DNA of 64,000 nucleotides, taken from the NCBI GenBank assembly GCA_034440615.1, contig JAOTOM010002895.1, positions 1-64,000 of the forward strand, read 5' to 3'. Source of the stretch: Ashinkailepas kermadecensis (lineage: Eukaryota > Arthropoda > Thecostraca > Neolepadidae). The position numbers and the translations under genes were made by a program. The notes under the pieces were generated by a model. It was not told the origin of the DNA. It searched no databases and was given only the letters and a program-made list of their open reading frames with translations. Positions 21,101 through 31,837 of this stretch are shown here, one piece after another. The first letter of the stretch is position 1. Each line of letters opens with the position of its first letter.

Positions 21101-21410
21101 GATAAAAAAAACATGTAACATAACCTAACCTAACCTAGCCTAGACTTCCATGCAAGAAATGATTATTTTTATGCCCAATTTCCCCTCCCCCCCAATACAA
21201 ATTTGTTCTCAAACATTTTCAACTTAAAAAGTCTAACATAACCTAATCTAGCTTGAACCGTTTTTGAAGACTTTTTTATTTACTAACTTACAACAAAAGC
21301 CTAGCCTAACGCAACTAGGCAAAACCTAGCTCCTTTGAATGATTCGTGGAGGTAAAATGGGTGTAAAACCTGTCTTGTGGTTACCTTAGACTGCAATAAT
21401 ATCTCTTTTT
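18200..21410. repeat. Nested direct and inverted repeats with CCTAA/TTAGG runs
   Basis: A phrase close to GGAGGCAAATGTGTG..ACTTGTCTTG..ACCACCTTAAA recurs at about 18735, 20108, 20842 and 21347. A second phrase around TTCATAAACAT and TTGCTCACAACCTG recurs at 18490-18570 and 20360-20440, and inverted at 19610-19800. CCTAACCTAACC or AGGTTAGGTTAGG runs punctuate it (18297, 18415, 19856, 20640, 21122). The block is AT-rich with stops throughout. A CAGGGGTGTCGATTTG start lies at 18991. It reads as a decayed element carrying telomere-like motifs. Confidence 0.55.
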
Positions 21411-22016
21411 GTGCTACCTGGTGCACGTGATGAACCTCCATCTGCATGCTGCATGAGAGCATTGCACTTATTGCTTCACAAAGAACAATAACATGTTGAA
21501 AGTACTATATTTTCAGGAATGGAATCCTGTGCTGATAACATTTTCTGAGTTATAAATTCGCAGATCAGATCTACATCATTTGTGTTAATAAATATGAGAA
21601 ATTCATAGAAATGCATACACCGGTTTGTGGACAAGAAGTTATTCTGATGATTTCTGATGTATTGGAAAATGACAAATTTTTATGATGGAAGCAGGCAAAG
21701 TTAAAGTACTTATATCTCAATAAGTGGTCAGTTCACTAACAAGACAGCAAATTCACTCAAATAGCCCTCAAAATGCCAGGCGGCCGACTCTTTTTGCAAG
21801 TTTAAAATCCATGACAGTGCTTTCTTGAATCATGTTTAAAGCACATGAAGGAAATGTATTGCTGACACTTGTTATGAACTGATGTGTGTAACGTTAATTA
21901 ACATTTCTAATGTCCTGATGTTTGTACACAAAATATAGCTCACTATTCTAAATAGCATGGGAAGTATGATGCCATATATCATGGCTAATTTATGGTCAAA
22001 CTGTTATGCAGCAGAT
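21411..22016. other. No gene seen
   Basis: AT-rich DNA. No open frame of note and no repeat partner found. Confidence 0.45.
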
Positions 22017-22029
22017 TCCCTGCATTGTT

Positions 22030-22076
22030 ACTTAGTTATTTGGGCTTTAGGGCACAGACCATGTTGATCACATAGC
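22030..22076 (-). mobile_element. Solo SINE-tail element, copy 6, with 13-bp target duplication
   Basis: The insert ACTTAGTTATTTGGGCTTTAG...CACATAGC is flanked by TCCCTGCATTGTT at 22017-22029 and 22077-22089. It is more diverged than copies 2 and 4 (GGGCAC in place of GGGCGC), so the hairpin is weakened. Confidence 0.7.
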
Positions 22077-22089
22077 TCCCTGCATTGTT

Positions 22090-22618
22090 GTTAACTGATA
22101 TATCAGTATGTTTGCAAATTCACTTATGAGTGAATCCATACCATTCTCACTGGGGTATAAAAGCTACATTATAACATTGCTTCTACAATGCATATAACAG
22201 AAACCCATCTCGATTGTCCTACTTACTCAGGACACCATAGAAGTCAATGAAGCCAGTGAAAACCATAGAAGTCAATGAAAATGTTACTTCATCCCCTGTA
22301 TTGTTAATGGAAACAAGTCTCTTGAACCATATGTTATGTCCTTCACAGTGTTGCTCCATCCACCTCCAACTCCAACCCTGACCAAACTTCAGGAACTCAT
22401 CCATCTCCAAAGCAGTCTGTTGAAGAAGGTATGTATTGCAGCATAACTACTGTGACCGGAATTCCATGGTATCCATGTTGCCTTACAATCCATCCTTGCT
22501 GATCCATGTAGCAGATGTTTGACTTTCCTCAAACTGTCTGGATAACTGGGGAGTTGAAATCACATGTGAGTGATGAAACAGATGAACTATTCCTGGATTC
22601 TTATGATCATTGCATGGC
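22090..22618. other. No gene seen
   Basis: It has a short imperfect duplication (CATAGAAGTCAATGAA twice, 22238 and 22266). No coding signal. Confidence 0.45.
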
Positions 22619-22619
22619 A

Positions 22620-23649
22620 CAGTGACATACCGAATGGGGAGGGAGAATTGTGGGCAGTTGCCTCACCCCCCCCCCCTCCTGATAGGTTGTGGGGCCCCCA
22701 ATAATCCGCCGAGCTTAGGAAAAAAAATGCGCAATGCTCCCTAAAAATTTCACTCGGTCCACCAAAAATCGCACCGGGGCTCAGCAAAAATCACTTTGGA
22801 GGCCCCCAAACGTAGCGCAGGGGCCCCGATAATGACGCTGGGGCCTCAAAAGTTTGCACCAGGGCCCCTGAAAATCACGTTGGGGCCGCAAACAAGTCGT
22901 GCCGGGATTCAAGAAAATCACGACGGGGGCCACAAACGGTCGGGCCGGGGCCTCCTGAAAATCACGCCGAGACTGGGGTACTAAGAATTATCACCCGGGC
23001 CCCTGAAAATCACGCCAGAAGCCTGACAGGTCCCACCGGGGCTCTAAAAGTCTCGTTGAGATCACCCAACAAATGAAGCCGGGTAAATGAAAAACAGTCC
23101 GGACACGGAAAATCAATCTGGGATCTCAACAATAGCTCCAAAAGCCCACAAAACTTGTTGGGCCCCCACAAACGTGTCCTAGCCACCGCAAGGGATCCCA
23201 ACAAGTGACGACGGGGCCCCAAAAAATCGCACTTAGACAAAAAAAAATTCACGCCGATTGTCTTGAAAATCTCACTGGGGCCAAAACGTCGTGCCGGAGC
23301 CCCACAAGTTGCAGCTGGTTTCCCAAGTACCAATATATACCCGGAATGTCACCTTGCGGACGGAAAAATTGCGTGAAGGATCCACAAAATAAGAAGTCGT
23401 CGGACGCCGGAAAAGAAACCTGTTTGGGCACCGGAAAAAACGCACCGAGAGCCAGAAGAATCGTACCGGGTTCCAAAAATAGCCTGCAGGGGGCTTATAA
23501 AAATAGATTTCACCACAAAAACCACAAGGAGACTCCATCGAATCGACCAGAGCACCGGAAAATTAAGAATGGGTCCCGAAAGAAAATTATCCGAAGGGCC
23601 TTTCTACTCTCGATCGTGCAATCTGCGGAAAAAACACGTTGAGCAGCCG
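22620..23649 (+). repeat. Leader plus degenerate array, module 3
   Basis: It starts CAGTGACATACCGAATGGGG with a G/C-rich leader, then units of about 21-25 bp with the core GGGCCCCTGAAAATCACG, strongly diverged. The last part (23520-23649: ATCGACCAGAGCACCGG, AAATTAAGAA, GGGTCCCGAAA, GCAGCCGCAGTG) aligns in order with the complement of 48650-48770, so the array end is conserved between modules. At 23650 another CAGTGGCGTACT starts. All ORFs here are repeat-derived. Confidence 0.6.
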
Positions 23650-23939
23650 CAGTGGCGTACTAAAGGGAAAAATTCACCTCCCTAACGTTACGCACCAAGG
23701 AAATACTTTCACCCATCGTCATCACCGTTCAGGTCTGCTGTGCTCTGATGCTTCATCAATGCCTGTGTGTTTTAGCCTGCATCTGATCGCTGAAGTATTT
23801 TTATTTAAGCCGGTGTGTGTTTGTTGGTGTGTGGAGTGAGGAGAAGGGTAACAGTGACGGTGACGGTGACGGTGACGATAGATCCGAGCCCACTATATGG
23901 CACTGCAGTCGCATGCTATTACTCAGAGTTGTTATGTTG

Positions 23940-24051
23940 GTGAGTTCGAGTCTCACCTGTCGCTACTCTTCGCCCGCGACCAATCGGCGTGAGAGATTGG
24001 CGACGCTATATGACACAACGGTCGACGTGTCGTAGAACCAATAACAAACCA
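23940..24051 (+). mobile_element. tRNA-derived SINE, 5'-truncated, family 1, 15-bp target duplication
   Basis: A 112-bp insert opens at a B box (GTGAGTTCGAGTCTCACC), continues GCGACCAATCGGCGTGAGAG, GGCGACGCTATATGAC, and ends GAACCAATAACAAACCA. AGAGTTGTTATGTTG flanks it at 23925-23939 and 24052-24066. The 5' truncation falls inside the tRNA-like T arm. Confidence 0.85.
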
Positions 24052-24239
24052 AGAGTTGTTATGTTGACATGTACTGAACACTGCTCTTTTAATTATGTGA
24101 CTTCACCAGTTATTGGACGATTTTCCCCGTTGGTGAGTATGCTTAATACACATAAACATACACATCGTCGAATAAATAATCACAATTTCTGAGATCTGAA
24201 AATATAGTGGGCTAAATCCGATGAGTTTTTTTTTTGTTT

Positions 24240-24314
24240 TAGGGGGGGTGAGGGGTCTAGTGCGTTGGCACTTCGGCTCCCCCACCCAATGTTTTTCAAA
24301 AATCGACACCCCTG
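24240..24314 (-). mobile_element. hAT-like terminus
   Basis: On the minus strand it starts CAGGGGTGTCGATTTTTG, then ACATTGGGTGGGGGAGCCG and a C-rich block. Same plan as the ends at 17277 and 18991, in the opposite orientation. It could be the partner of 18991, but 5.3 kb with other insertions lie between them. Confidence 0.45.
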
Positions 24315-24486
24315 GTTAGAGGATTTTCATTGAAAGGAACTGTTTGAATATGGATAGCTTGTTCATTTTTGTGTTCAGTAAACAGTATAATTACTGGTTC
24401 AGCCATACAGAAGCAGCAGTAGATATATTTCTTGCATAATGCCTAAAGTGTTCAGGACCACCCCCCCCCCCCTCTTCCCCTATGTA

Positions 24487-24533
24487 ATATATATATATTA
24501 TTATTATTCTTATTATATTATATATGTTATATT

Positions 24534-24563
<30 letters not shown>
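24487..24563. repeat. AT microsatellite
   Basis: TATATATATTATTATTATT and (TA)n runs. Confidence 0.85.
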
Positions 24564-24564
<1 letters not shown>

Positions 24565-24569
24565 GTGTG

Positions 24570-25485
24570 TGGGCAGTGAACACCAAATCATATGGCTTAG
24601 GAGTCTGATCTGAATCGATTCAAATTTATGTTTGAGTCGTGAGTTGAATCGGATCTGTGTAGCTATGAGACTGAATTGAGTCGAATCAAATAATTTTGAC
24701 CTGCTGTGAATCATGAGTTGAATCGGATCTCAAGATCTATGAGTCAAATGTGAGCCGATTCCAAAAAATTGAGTCGAGCACAAGTCTGCTCATGAATACC
24801 TTAAAGTACGCATCATGGCTAAGCTTGCTAATGCATTGCTTTTATGTGCATCTATGCAATCTTCTGCTTCTTTGCATCTTCTGCATCTTCTGCATCTGTG
24901 CATCTTGTATGCATCTTGTCACCAATAAATCAATGACTGAGGAAAATCAAAGATTGCACTCCCAAGAGTAATTAGGTAGTGATCTCAGCCTTCAGTGGCG
25001 ATAGGGTGCGCTGGAATGTATGTATAAAAAGGTAAGTGCACTAGGTAGGGCAGCATGTGATAGGTAGCAAACTGGCCTTTGGTATCCAGAGAGAGTATCA
25101 AATTGGAACATTTTTGCACCTCTGAACAGAATCAATCGGTCAGACATCTGTGTACTCCCTACTACCTGTATTTCCCCATACCATTCCCCCTCTTGACTGT
25201 CTGTACATTACTTTGCTGCTCCTCTTACTGCCTATATTTCCAGATAGCGTTGCTCAAGCTGTCAATTTTGTTATAATGCATAGAATTAACAACATGAAAC
25301 TTTTGGAATTCGACTTGATTACTGGTTCAAATTGTGAGGCGAAATTGATTCGATTCGTCAGCGACAGGTCATAGAACTGGATGGACTGGGTCGGACTGGA
25401 TCAGATAAATGTATTTGTGATTGTCACCTATCATCTTAGGGTCCAATCAGCGACAACGGCCGGGGTTAGAGCTGTAGGCAAGTTA
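24570..25485. other. No gene seen
   Basis: A decayed GAGTCGAATC/GAATCGGATC short repeat at about 24600-24780 and TGCATCT repeats near 24845-24915. No coding signal. Confidence 0.4.
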
Positions 25486-25516
25486 GTTTCGCCTGGTAGT
25501 AATGACCAGGCGAAAC
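25486..25516. other. Perfect 12-bp stem hairpin
   Basis: GTTTCGCCTGGT and ACCAGGCGAAAC flank a 7-nt spacer AGTAATG. Function unknown. On its own it could be a short palindrome fixed by chance or the core of a decayed element. Confidence 0.6.
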
Positions 25517-26344
25517 GATCATCCGGGTTCCAGGCCATCCAATCCAGGGTTTTCCTCGCTTGTACGATAATTGGTTCTCAATTCCAAGTTCTTCTCTCAT
25601 CCAACAAGTTTTCAATTCCAACAGCCGTTAATGCCCCTGTATCCGCCGGACTGATTAGTAGAAATACGGCGACAACTTGTGCAACAGTTTCAACAGCAAT
25701 GAAACTGACACGTGCCGCTTCCAAATTCGTGCCGCCAAGAATCTACAGGCATCCGTGACGGACAACCATCCAGCGTCTGCACGTCTGCTCACCTTCACCC
25801 GCTCGGCTACATCTTATCAGCCCCACCGCTCAGTCGCGTCTGGCCGAGCCGCGCGCACGAGAGGGGCATCAGTCACTCATGGGATAGGGACCCACCGGGC
25901 CAACGCCCTGGCCTGTTATTGGCCGGCAGCACCTATTGCACCACACCGCTCGGCCACATTGACACGGGTGTCACAATGGTGACATGGCGCAATGACACAG
26001 CATCCACCAACCCGCTGTCGCCGCCTTCTGAGAACAGAAACTGACTTGGCATAACACCCCCAGCCACAGCCGCAGATCGAAGCGTCAAACGCCGATGCCA
26101 GCGATGGCAGATGCCGGCCGAATGTTTGGAATCCGCTCGGAGCGTTCATGCATGGACTCGACGAGTCCGATCGTTCATGGCAGGACCCGGCGAGTCCGGA
26201 CACATAGGAGCAAAACGCATTCGAAAGAGGGGTCAGAAAATGACTTCGTTGCAGAGCGGAGTGAAAGAGGAGGCGGAAGACAGTGTATCGAAGCAGTGCT
26301 ATCACGGCGGTGACATTTCGGCCGTGGTACCCCCGTGGTAGCAA
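25517..26344. other. No gene supported
   Basis: GC-rich from about 25720 to 26300, with several overlapping open frames of 70-190 codons but no consistent coding bias or splice sites. Nothing recognised. Confidence 0.4.
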
Positions 26345-26930
26345 GAGGTGGTAGCGTGACGGTATAGAGGTGGTGGAATCGAGACGATGGCAACGCAGTA
26401 ATTCTGCAGTTGTGGTAGCGCAGTTGTATCGATACTGTGGTATCAAGGTGCTGCTATCGAGGCGGTGGAATCGAGACGATGGCATCACGGTCATTCTGCA
26501 GTGGTGGTAATGCAGTGGTATCGATACTGTTGCGTCAAGGTGCTGCTATTGAGGTGGTGGAATCGAGACGATAGCAGTACAGTGGTTCTGTAGTGGTGGT
26601 AATGCAGTAATATTGATACTGTGATATCAAGGTGTTGCTATCGAGGCAGTGGTATCGAGACGATGGCAACGCAGTAATTATGCAGTTGTGGTAGCGCAGT
26701 TGTATCGATACTGTGGTATCAAGATGCTGCTATCGAGGCGGTGGTATCGAGATGATGGTGGTGCAGTTGTTCTGCAGTGATGGTTATGCAGTGGTATCGA
26801 TACTGTGGCATCAAGGTGCTGCTATCGAGGCGGTGGTATCGAGATGATGGTGGCGCAGTGGTTTTGCAGTGGTGGTTATGCAGTGGTATCGATACTGTGA
26901 TATGAACGTACCGCTATTGTGGCTGTGATA
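26345..26930 (+). repeat. 92-bp tandem repeat
   Basis: GTATCGATACTG or a one-base variant recurs at about 26427, 26519, 26611, 26703, 26795 and 26887, an exact 92-bp step. Each unit holds TATCAAGGTGCTGCTATCGA and GGTGGAATCGAGACGATGG. GTATCGATAC is itself a palindrome. Confidence 0.85.
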
Positions 26931-27610
26931 TCGTGGAATTGGTATCGAGACGGCGGTAGAGTGGTGGTATGGGCAGGGCGGCGTCGGAGCGGTACTGAGG
27001 TGGCGCAGCTAGGTGGTGAGCAGTTGACCGTTCCCACCGATGCCAGCCGACCGGTCTGTGATGTCACGTCACAGGCTGTGACGTGCGGTGGGCGCCGGTC
27101 CAGGGCTCGCCGTCAGGATAATGCACCTGATAATCGTGACGGATCTGGTGTTGGACTGGATTAGACCAGATCAAAGCTGGGATTGGACTGGACTGGGATC
27201 AAATTGGTTTGGATATCGACCAAAAATTATCGGATTTTGGTCCAATTTAGGATTGATCTCGTGCACTGCGCTGCTTCTGTAATAAATGAAATTGTCCAGA
27301 GGAAATGGATTTCGAGTACATTTTTGGTTGTTGGTGGATTTGACTTGGATATGGTTTACGACCTTTACGATACGTTGAACTCGAGGGTAGGGTGTGTCAC
27401 TTGTCACACAAAACACAGATTCCGGTGTTATTTGGGTATCAAGCAGTGACAGAACACTTAAAATGAAGATGCCTCCAAAAGTTCACACGTTGTTGGCAGT
27501 CGAGCAAGCGGTCTTGAAACGTGCCAGTCACACGAGCCTCATTCCGCCCTGAGGGGCCACGGGCCATACCGAGGTGGCGAGGCCGCCGCAAGTGACTTGT
27601 GCGTGCCGTA

Positions 27611-27978
27611 TGGCGGGCGCCTCCAGTAAGAAGAGCCGACACCGGCCGACTCCGCACTGGGGCGGCAGCGTCGAACTTGCCATTGGCAGACCTTGTGTAC
27701 TAGTGCAGGCACACCGACTTGGGGAGGTTAATTTAATGCCGTTGCTGGTAGACATACATGGAATAGATACCGACCGAATGTATACCAACCGATTTCTCGA
27801 TGAGCGAAATCCAAAAATAGTACAACTGTTAATATATAGATTATTAGTAGATATTTTCCACATTTCCCCGCTGGGTGTCGCCACAGTTTCCCATGTTGGG
27901 TTCGTTTTGCAGCTGGCACAGACTAAATTCGAGCTTTCTGTGAAACGTCTTCGCCATGGGAGATTTAGACCATTGTGA
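27611..27978 (+). CDS. Doubtful hypothetical ORF
   Basis: ATG at 27611 opens MAGASSKKSRHRPTPHWGG and continues with VELAIGRPCVLVQAHRLGEV, then PLLVDIHGIDTDRMYTNRFL. The frame closes at 27978. Composition is protein-like to about residue 75, then less so. No family recognised, no splice sites or promoter seen, and base composition drifts from GC-rich to AT-rich along it. Chance openness is at least as likely. Confidence 0.15.
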
Positions 27979-28272
27979 CGCCATCATTTCGCCGGGAAAC
28001 CATGTCGTCGAACAAAAAGTTTGATGATGGCATGCCTTGCTCTCGGCCTTCGACACGGCCTACAATAAACAAGACATCTCATTTGCCCAGGGATGGAGTG
28101 GTTTCGGAAGCAGAGGGGCGGGGTGATTCAGTATATGGAGAACATGTGAGGATGGCAAATCCGACTGGGACTCGTCCTCGGGTCCATGCTGAAAAGCCCA
28201 GAAGACGGAGAGTCCGAGTCAAAGCTATTCCAATCATTGGTGACCTAGGCCACAATAATTGAATCGCAAAGT
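27979..28272. other. No gene supported
   Basis: A short open frame runs into the 12-bp array. No recognisable product. Confidence 0.4.
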
Positions 28273-29360
28273 TCGCTCCCACTGTCGCTCCCACTGTCGC
28301 ACACACTGTCGCTCCCACTGTCGCACACACTGTCGCTCCCACTGTCGCTCCCACTGTCGCACACACTGTCGCTCCCACTGTCGCACATACTGTAGCATAC
28401 AATGTCGCTCCCACTGTCGCACCCACTGTCGCTTCCACTGTCGCTCCCACTGTCGCACACACTGTCGCACACACTGTCGCTCCCACTGTCGCACCCACTG
28501 TCGCTCCCACTGTCGCCCCACTGTCGCTCCCACTGTCGATCCCACTGTCGTCTCACTGTCGATCCCACTGTCGCTTCCACTGTCGCTCGCACTGTCGCAC
28601 CCACTGTCGCTCACACTGTCGCTCCCACTGTCGCTCCCACTGTCGCACCCACTGTCGCTCCCACTGTCGCACACACTGTCGCACCCACTGTCGCACCCAC
28701 TGTCGCTCCCACTGTCGCTCCCACTGTCGCTCCCACTGTCGCTCCCACTGTCGCACCCACTGTCGCACCCACTGTCGCTCACACTGTCGCTCCCACTGTC
28801 GCTCCCACTGTCACTCCCACTGTCGCACCCACTGTCGCACACACTGTCGCACACACTGTCGCTCCCACTGTCGCTCCCACTGTCGCACCCACTGTCGCCA
28901 CACTGTCGCTCCCACTGTCGCTCCCACTGTCGCACCCACTGTCGCACCCACTGTCGCACCCACTGTCGCTCCCACTGTCGCACACACTGTCGCTCCCACT
29001 GTCGCTCCCACTGTCGCTCCCACTGTCGCTCCCACTGTCGCTCCCACTGTCGCTCCCACTGTCGCTCCCACTGTCGCTCCCACTGTCGCTCCCACTGTCA
29101 CTCCCACTGTCGCTCACACTGTCGCTCCCACTGTCGCTCCCACTGTCACTCCCACTGTCGCTCACACTGTCGCTCCCACTGTCGCTCCCACTGTCGCTCC
29201 CACTGTCGCTCCCACTGTCGCTCCCACTGTCGCTCCCACTGTCACTCCCACTGTCGCTCCCACTGTCGCTCCCACTGTCACTCCCACTGTCGCTCACACT
29301 GTCGCTCCCACTGTCGCTCCCACTGTCACTCCCACTGTCGCTCACACTGTCGCTCCCACT
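28273..29360 (+). repeat. 12-bp tandem array, about 90 units
   Basis: The unit is TCGCTCCCACTG, with TCGCACCCACTG, TCGCACACACTG and TCACTCCCACTG variants. Because 12 is divisible by three and the unit lacks stops in most frames, ORFs of 70 to 400 codons appear on both strands ([20 protein letters not shown] strings). From 29010 on, the units are nearly uniform, and a 48-bp higher-order block appears at about 29098, 29146, 29278 and 29326. Confidence 0.95.
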
Positions 29361-29935
29361 CAAGTGGCTACAATCAGCTGGTCCAAATGTGTGTTTGGAG
29401 CCTGAACGTAAACTGGCCGGATGTGAACATTCTCTGTAATGAAGAAGATGGTGATGTGGAGCGAGGCTGATCCAAAAGAACATTTCCAAACGAACATCCT
29501 TCACAAAAAAAGATAATGGAATCACCAAAACAAGTGGCCTAAATTTGGCTTTCATGACTTTGATCCTAACGAATCGGGGGAGGGGGCGGGTATACCGGTG
29601 GAATCCTAGATTATACCCGATAGAATCCTAGAACCCAGTGACGCAACAAGACCCGATAACTGACCCCTCCCACCCCTCCGAAAATGAAATTCCGTCCTGT
29701 GCGCTTGATTTATTAAGGCCCTCAAGCTGTCGCACAGTATGGGGGGGGGGGGGATCAGCACCAGTAATTGGGTCGTGTTGCGACACAGGTGGCGCTGCAC
29801 TTACAGGCGTGCCCGGCGAGTGGTGAGAAACATCATCAGCGCGATCATTCCGAGTAGACGGTCCCTTTCATCCACAGCACCCGGCCCATTGTCGGCGCCG
29901 ACAGCGCGCAGCTGCAGAGCAGACTCGATTGCCTT

Positions 29936-29938
<3 letters not shown>
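29361..29938. other. No gene seen
   Basis: Unique-looking DNA with a G12 run near 29741-29752. Open frames are short. Confidence 0.4.
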
Positions 29939-30272
<334 letters not shown>

Positions 30273-30429
30273 AAGCGGGAATAGCATGCGAAAAGAAATT
30301 ATTTGAATAACAATAGGAAAAGGAACAAATCATTGCAATGTGAGAGGTCGGCAAGATGTATGATGGGAGAATGTAAAGAAATAATCGAAGTACCTAAATA
30401 AAGGTGGACGTAATAATACGGGTTGTAGG

Positions 30430-30540
30430 TTAGAGCTCCCCAATTCAAGGGAGACAAAGGAACTCTCCAAATCAAGAGAGCATGGACCTAATCAGGAACA
30501 CTCAAATTCAAGACTGATAAAGGAACCCTCCAATTCAAGA
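30430..30540 (+). repeat. 63-65 bp tandem repeat, left part
   Basis: Units hold CTCCAATTCAAGAGAGCATG followed by GACCTAATCAGGA-type text. The array resumes at 31033 after a LINE insertion. Confidence 0.75.
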
Positions 30541-31032
30541 TCGCAATGCAATCACAAAAATCTCTTGGACTTTTTAAATTTTGCTACAGAACAATTTGAT
30601 CAGGGAAATCAGGTTGATGTAGCATATCTTGACTTTAGTAAGGCTTTTGATAAGGTACCCCATACATTTGTTCATGGTCAGGAACAGGGATATCTCAGGG
30701 AAATGTTTGAATTTAACAGAAATGATGCAATTAGAGGTCATCAATTCAAAATTAAAGTTAATCACAGCTGGATAAGGTTAAGACAGTCTTTCTTCACCAA
30801 CAGGGTAGTAGAACACTGGAACCAGCTGCCAGGAACCATTGTCAGTAGCAACACACTGAACATCTTTAAGAACGGCATAGACAATCATTATAAGAATAGG
30901 GGGCTTGTTTTTCTGTATTCCAAGGAGGGTTGATTGACAGATTTGGTGGGCAACTGGTTCAGTGTACAAAGTGCAACCAAGAAGGGCCCTTGTGGCTCAT
31001 AGTTGCACTGATCTTTTATGTCTTTATGTCTT
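30541..31032 (+). pseudogene. Internally deleted CR1-like LINE relic
   Basis: The plus frame 30565-30933 joins reverse-transcriptase motif A (VDVAYLDFSKAFDKVPHTF) directly to the extreme C-terminal part of the protein (RQSFFTNRVVEHWNQLPG and the following FK--ID). The catalytic FADD region and about 250 residues in between are missing. A short 3' UTR ends in TTTATGTCTTTATGTCTT, a typical tandem LINE tail. The insertion splits a 63-bp tandem repeat unit, with AAGA possible as target duplication. The copy cannot be active. Confidence 0.8.
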
Positions 31033-31165
31033 AAGAGAGCATGGACCTAGCTAAGAGCACTCCAATTCAAGAGTGAAGGAACCCTCCAATTCAAGAGAGC
31101 ATGGACCTAACCGGGAGCACTCTAATTCAAGAGTGCTAAAGGAGACCCTCCAATTCAAGAGAACA
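31033..31165 (+). repeat. 63-65 bp tandem repeat, right part
   Basis: Same CTCCAATTCAAGAGAGCATG units as 30430-30540, resuming mid-unit after the LINE. Confidence 0.75.
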
Positions 31166-31837
31166 GTGGCAATAGGAAATGAAGGAGTACGAAAAACGTG
31201 GAAAGAAATCAGGAAAACAGAGTCAGGCACGGTGAGCAAGCCGTGACGAGCAGTGCTGCGCGTAGTTCATCAATTCACTTCTACCGATCACTCACTGTTC
31301 CACTTATCACTTCAACACTCGCTCAAAGCACCCATTTCTATATTGGCGACGGCGAGACGGCAGAGGTGCAGTGCACTTGACGAAGGCGACAGAAGAAGAG
31401 AGGTTGACACGCCGCTTATATATGAAGGTAAGGGCCAGCTGAGACAAGGAAAGAAAGGGATCAGCGGGTCGCATGAACACCCCGCACCTGCGCCGCGGCC
31501 GGCGTACAACAAATAGGCAGAACAAATACGAGCGACGCGACGGGGACGCCCCACAGGTCGAGCAAACACGTCGTCGCTGGACATGCGGTGTCCAGCCCGA
31601 TGTCGCGGCTTCCCGCGAACGGCAGACCACAGCGCGACATGCAGTGTCTGTCGGCAACAGCATTTCAAGACATAAATGTTGTAAAAACGTGTTACTTGAT
31701 ATGATTAAGATGATGGCTAAATTTGTTTTTACTGCTGTATTTCAAGAACACAATGTTTGGCATTCCATTCCAAAATTGCAATTTTGTCTTTCTGGACCAT
31801 GGGCTCCTTTTATATTTGTCCAGTCAGCTTGGGCATG
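31166..31837. other. No gene supported
   Basis: A GC-rich part (31440-31640) has overlapping open frames on both strands but no coding signature. A TATATATGAAG/GTAAGG donor-like site at 31423 has no supported exon. Confidence 0.35.

Noticed and set aside
18991..24314. One 5.3-kb hAT transposon bounded by CAGGGGTGTCGATTT ends
   Set aside because: The ends match inversely, but no transposase, no target duplication and several unrelated repeats lie between them, so pairing is not supported.
25560..25740. A minus-strand frame reading FIAVETVAQVVAVFLLISPADTG-like text
   Set aside because: Looks protein-like briefly but has stops on both sides, no start or splice sites and no recognisable family.
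28259..29470. A 403-codon plus ORF and overlapping Ser/Asp-rich minus ORFs
   Set aside because: Product of a 12-bp array, with several frames on both strands open at once.
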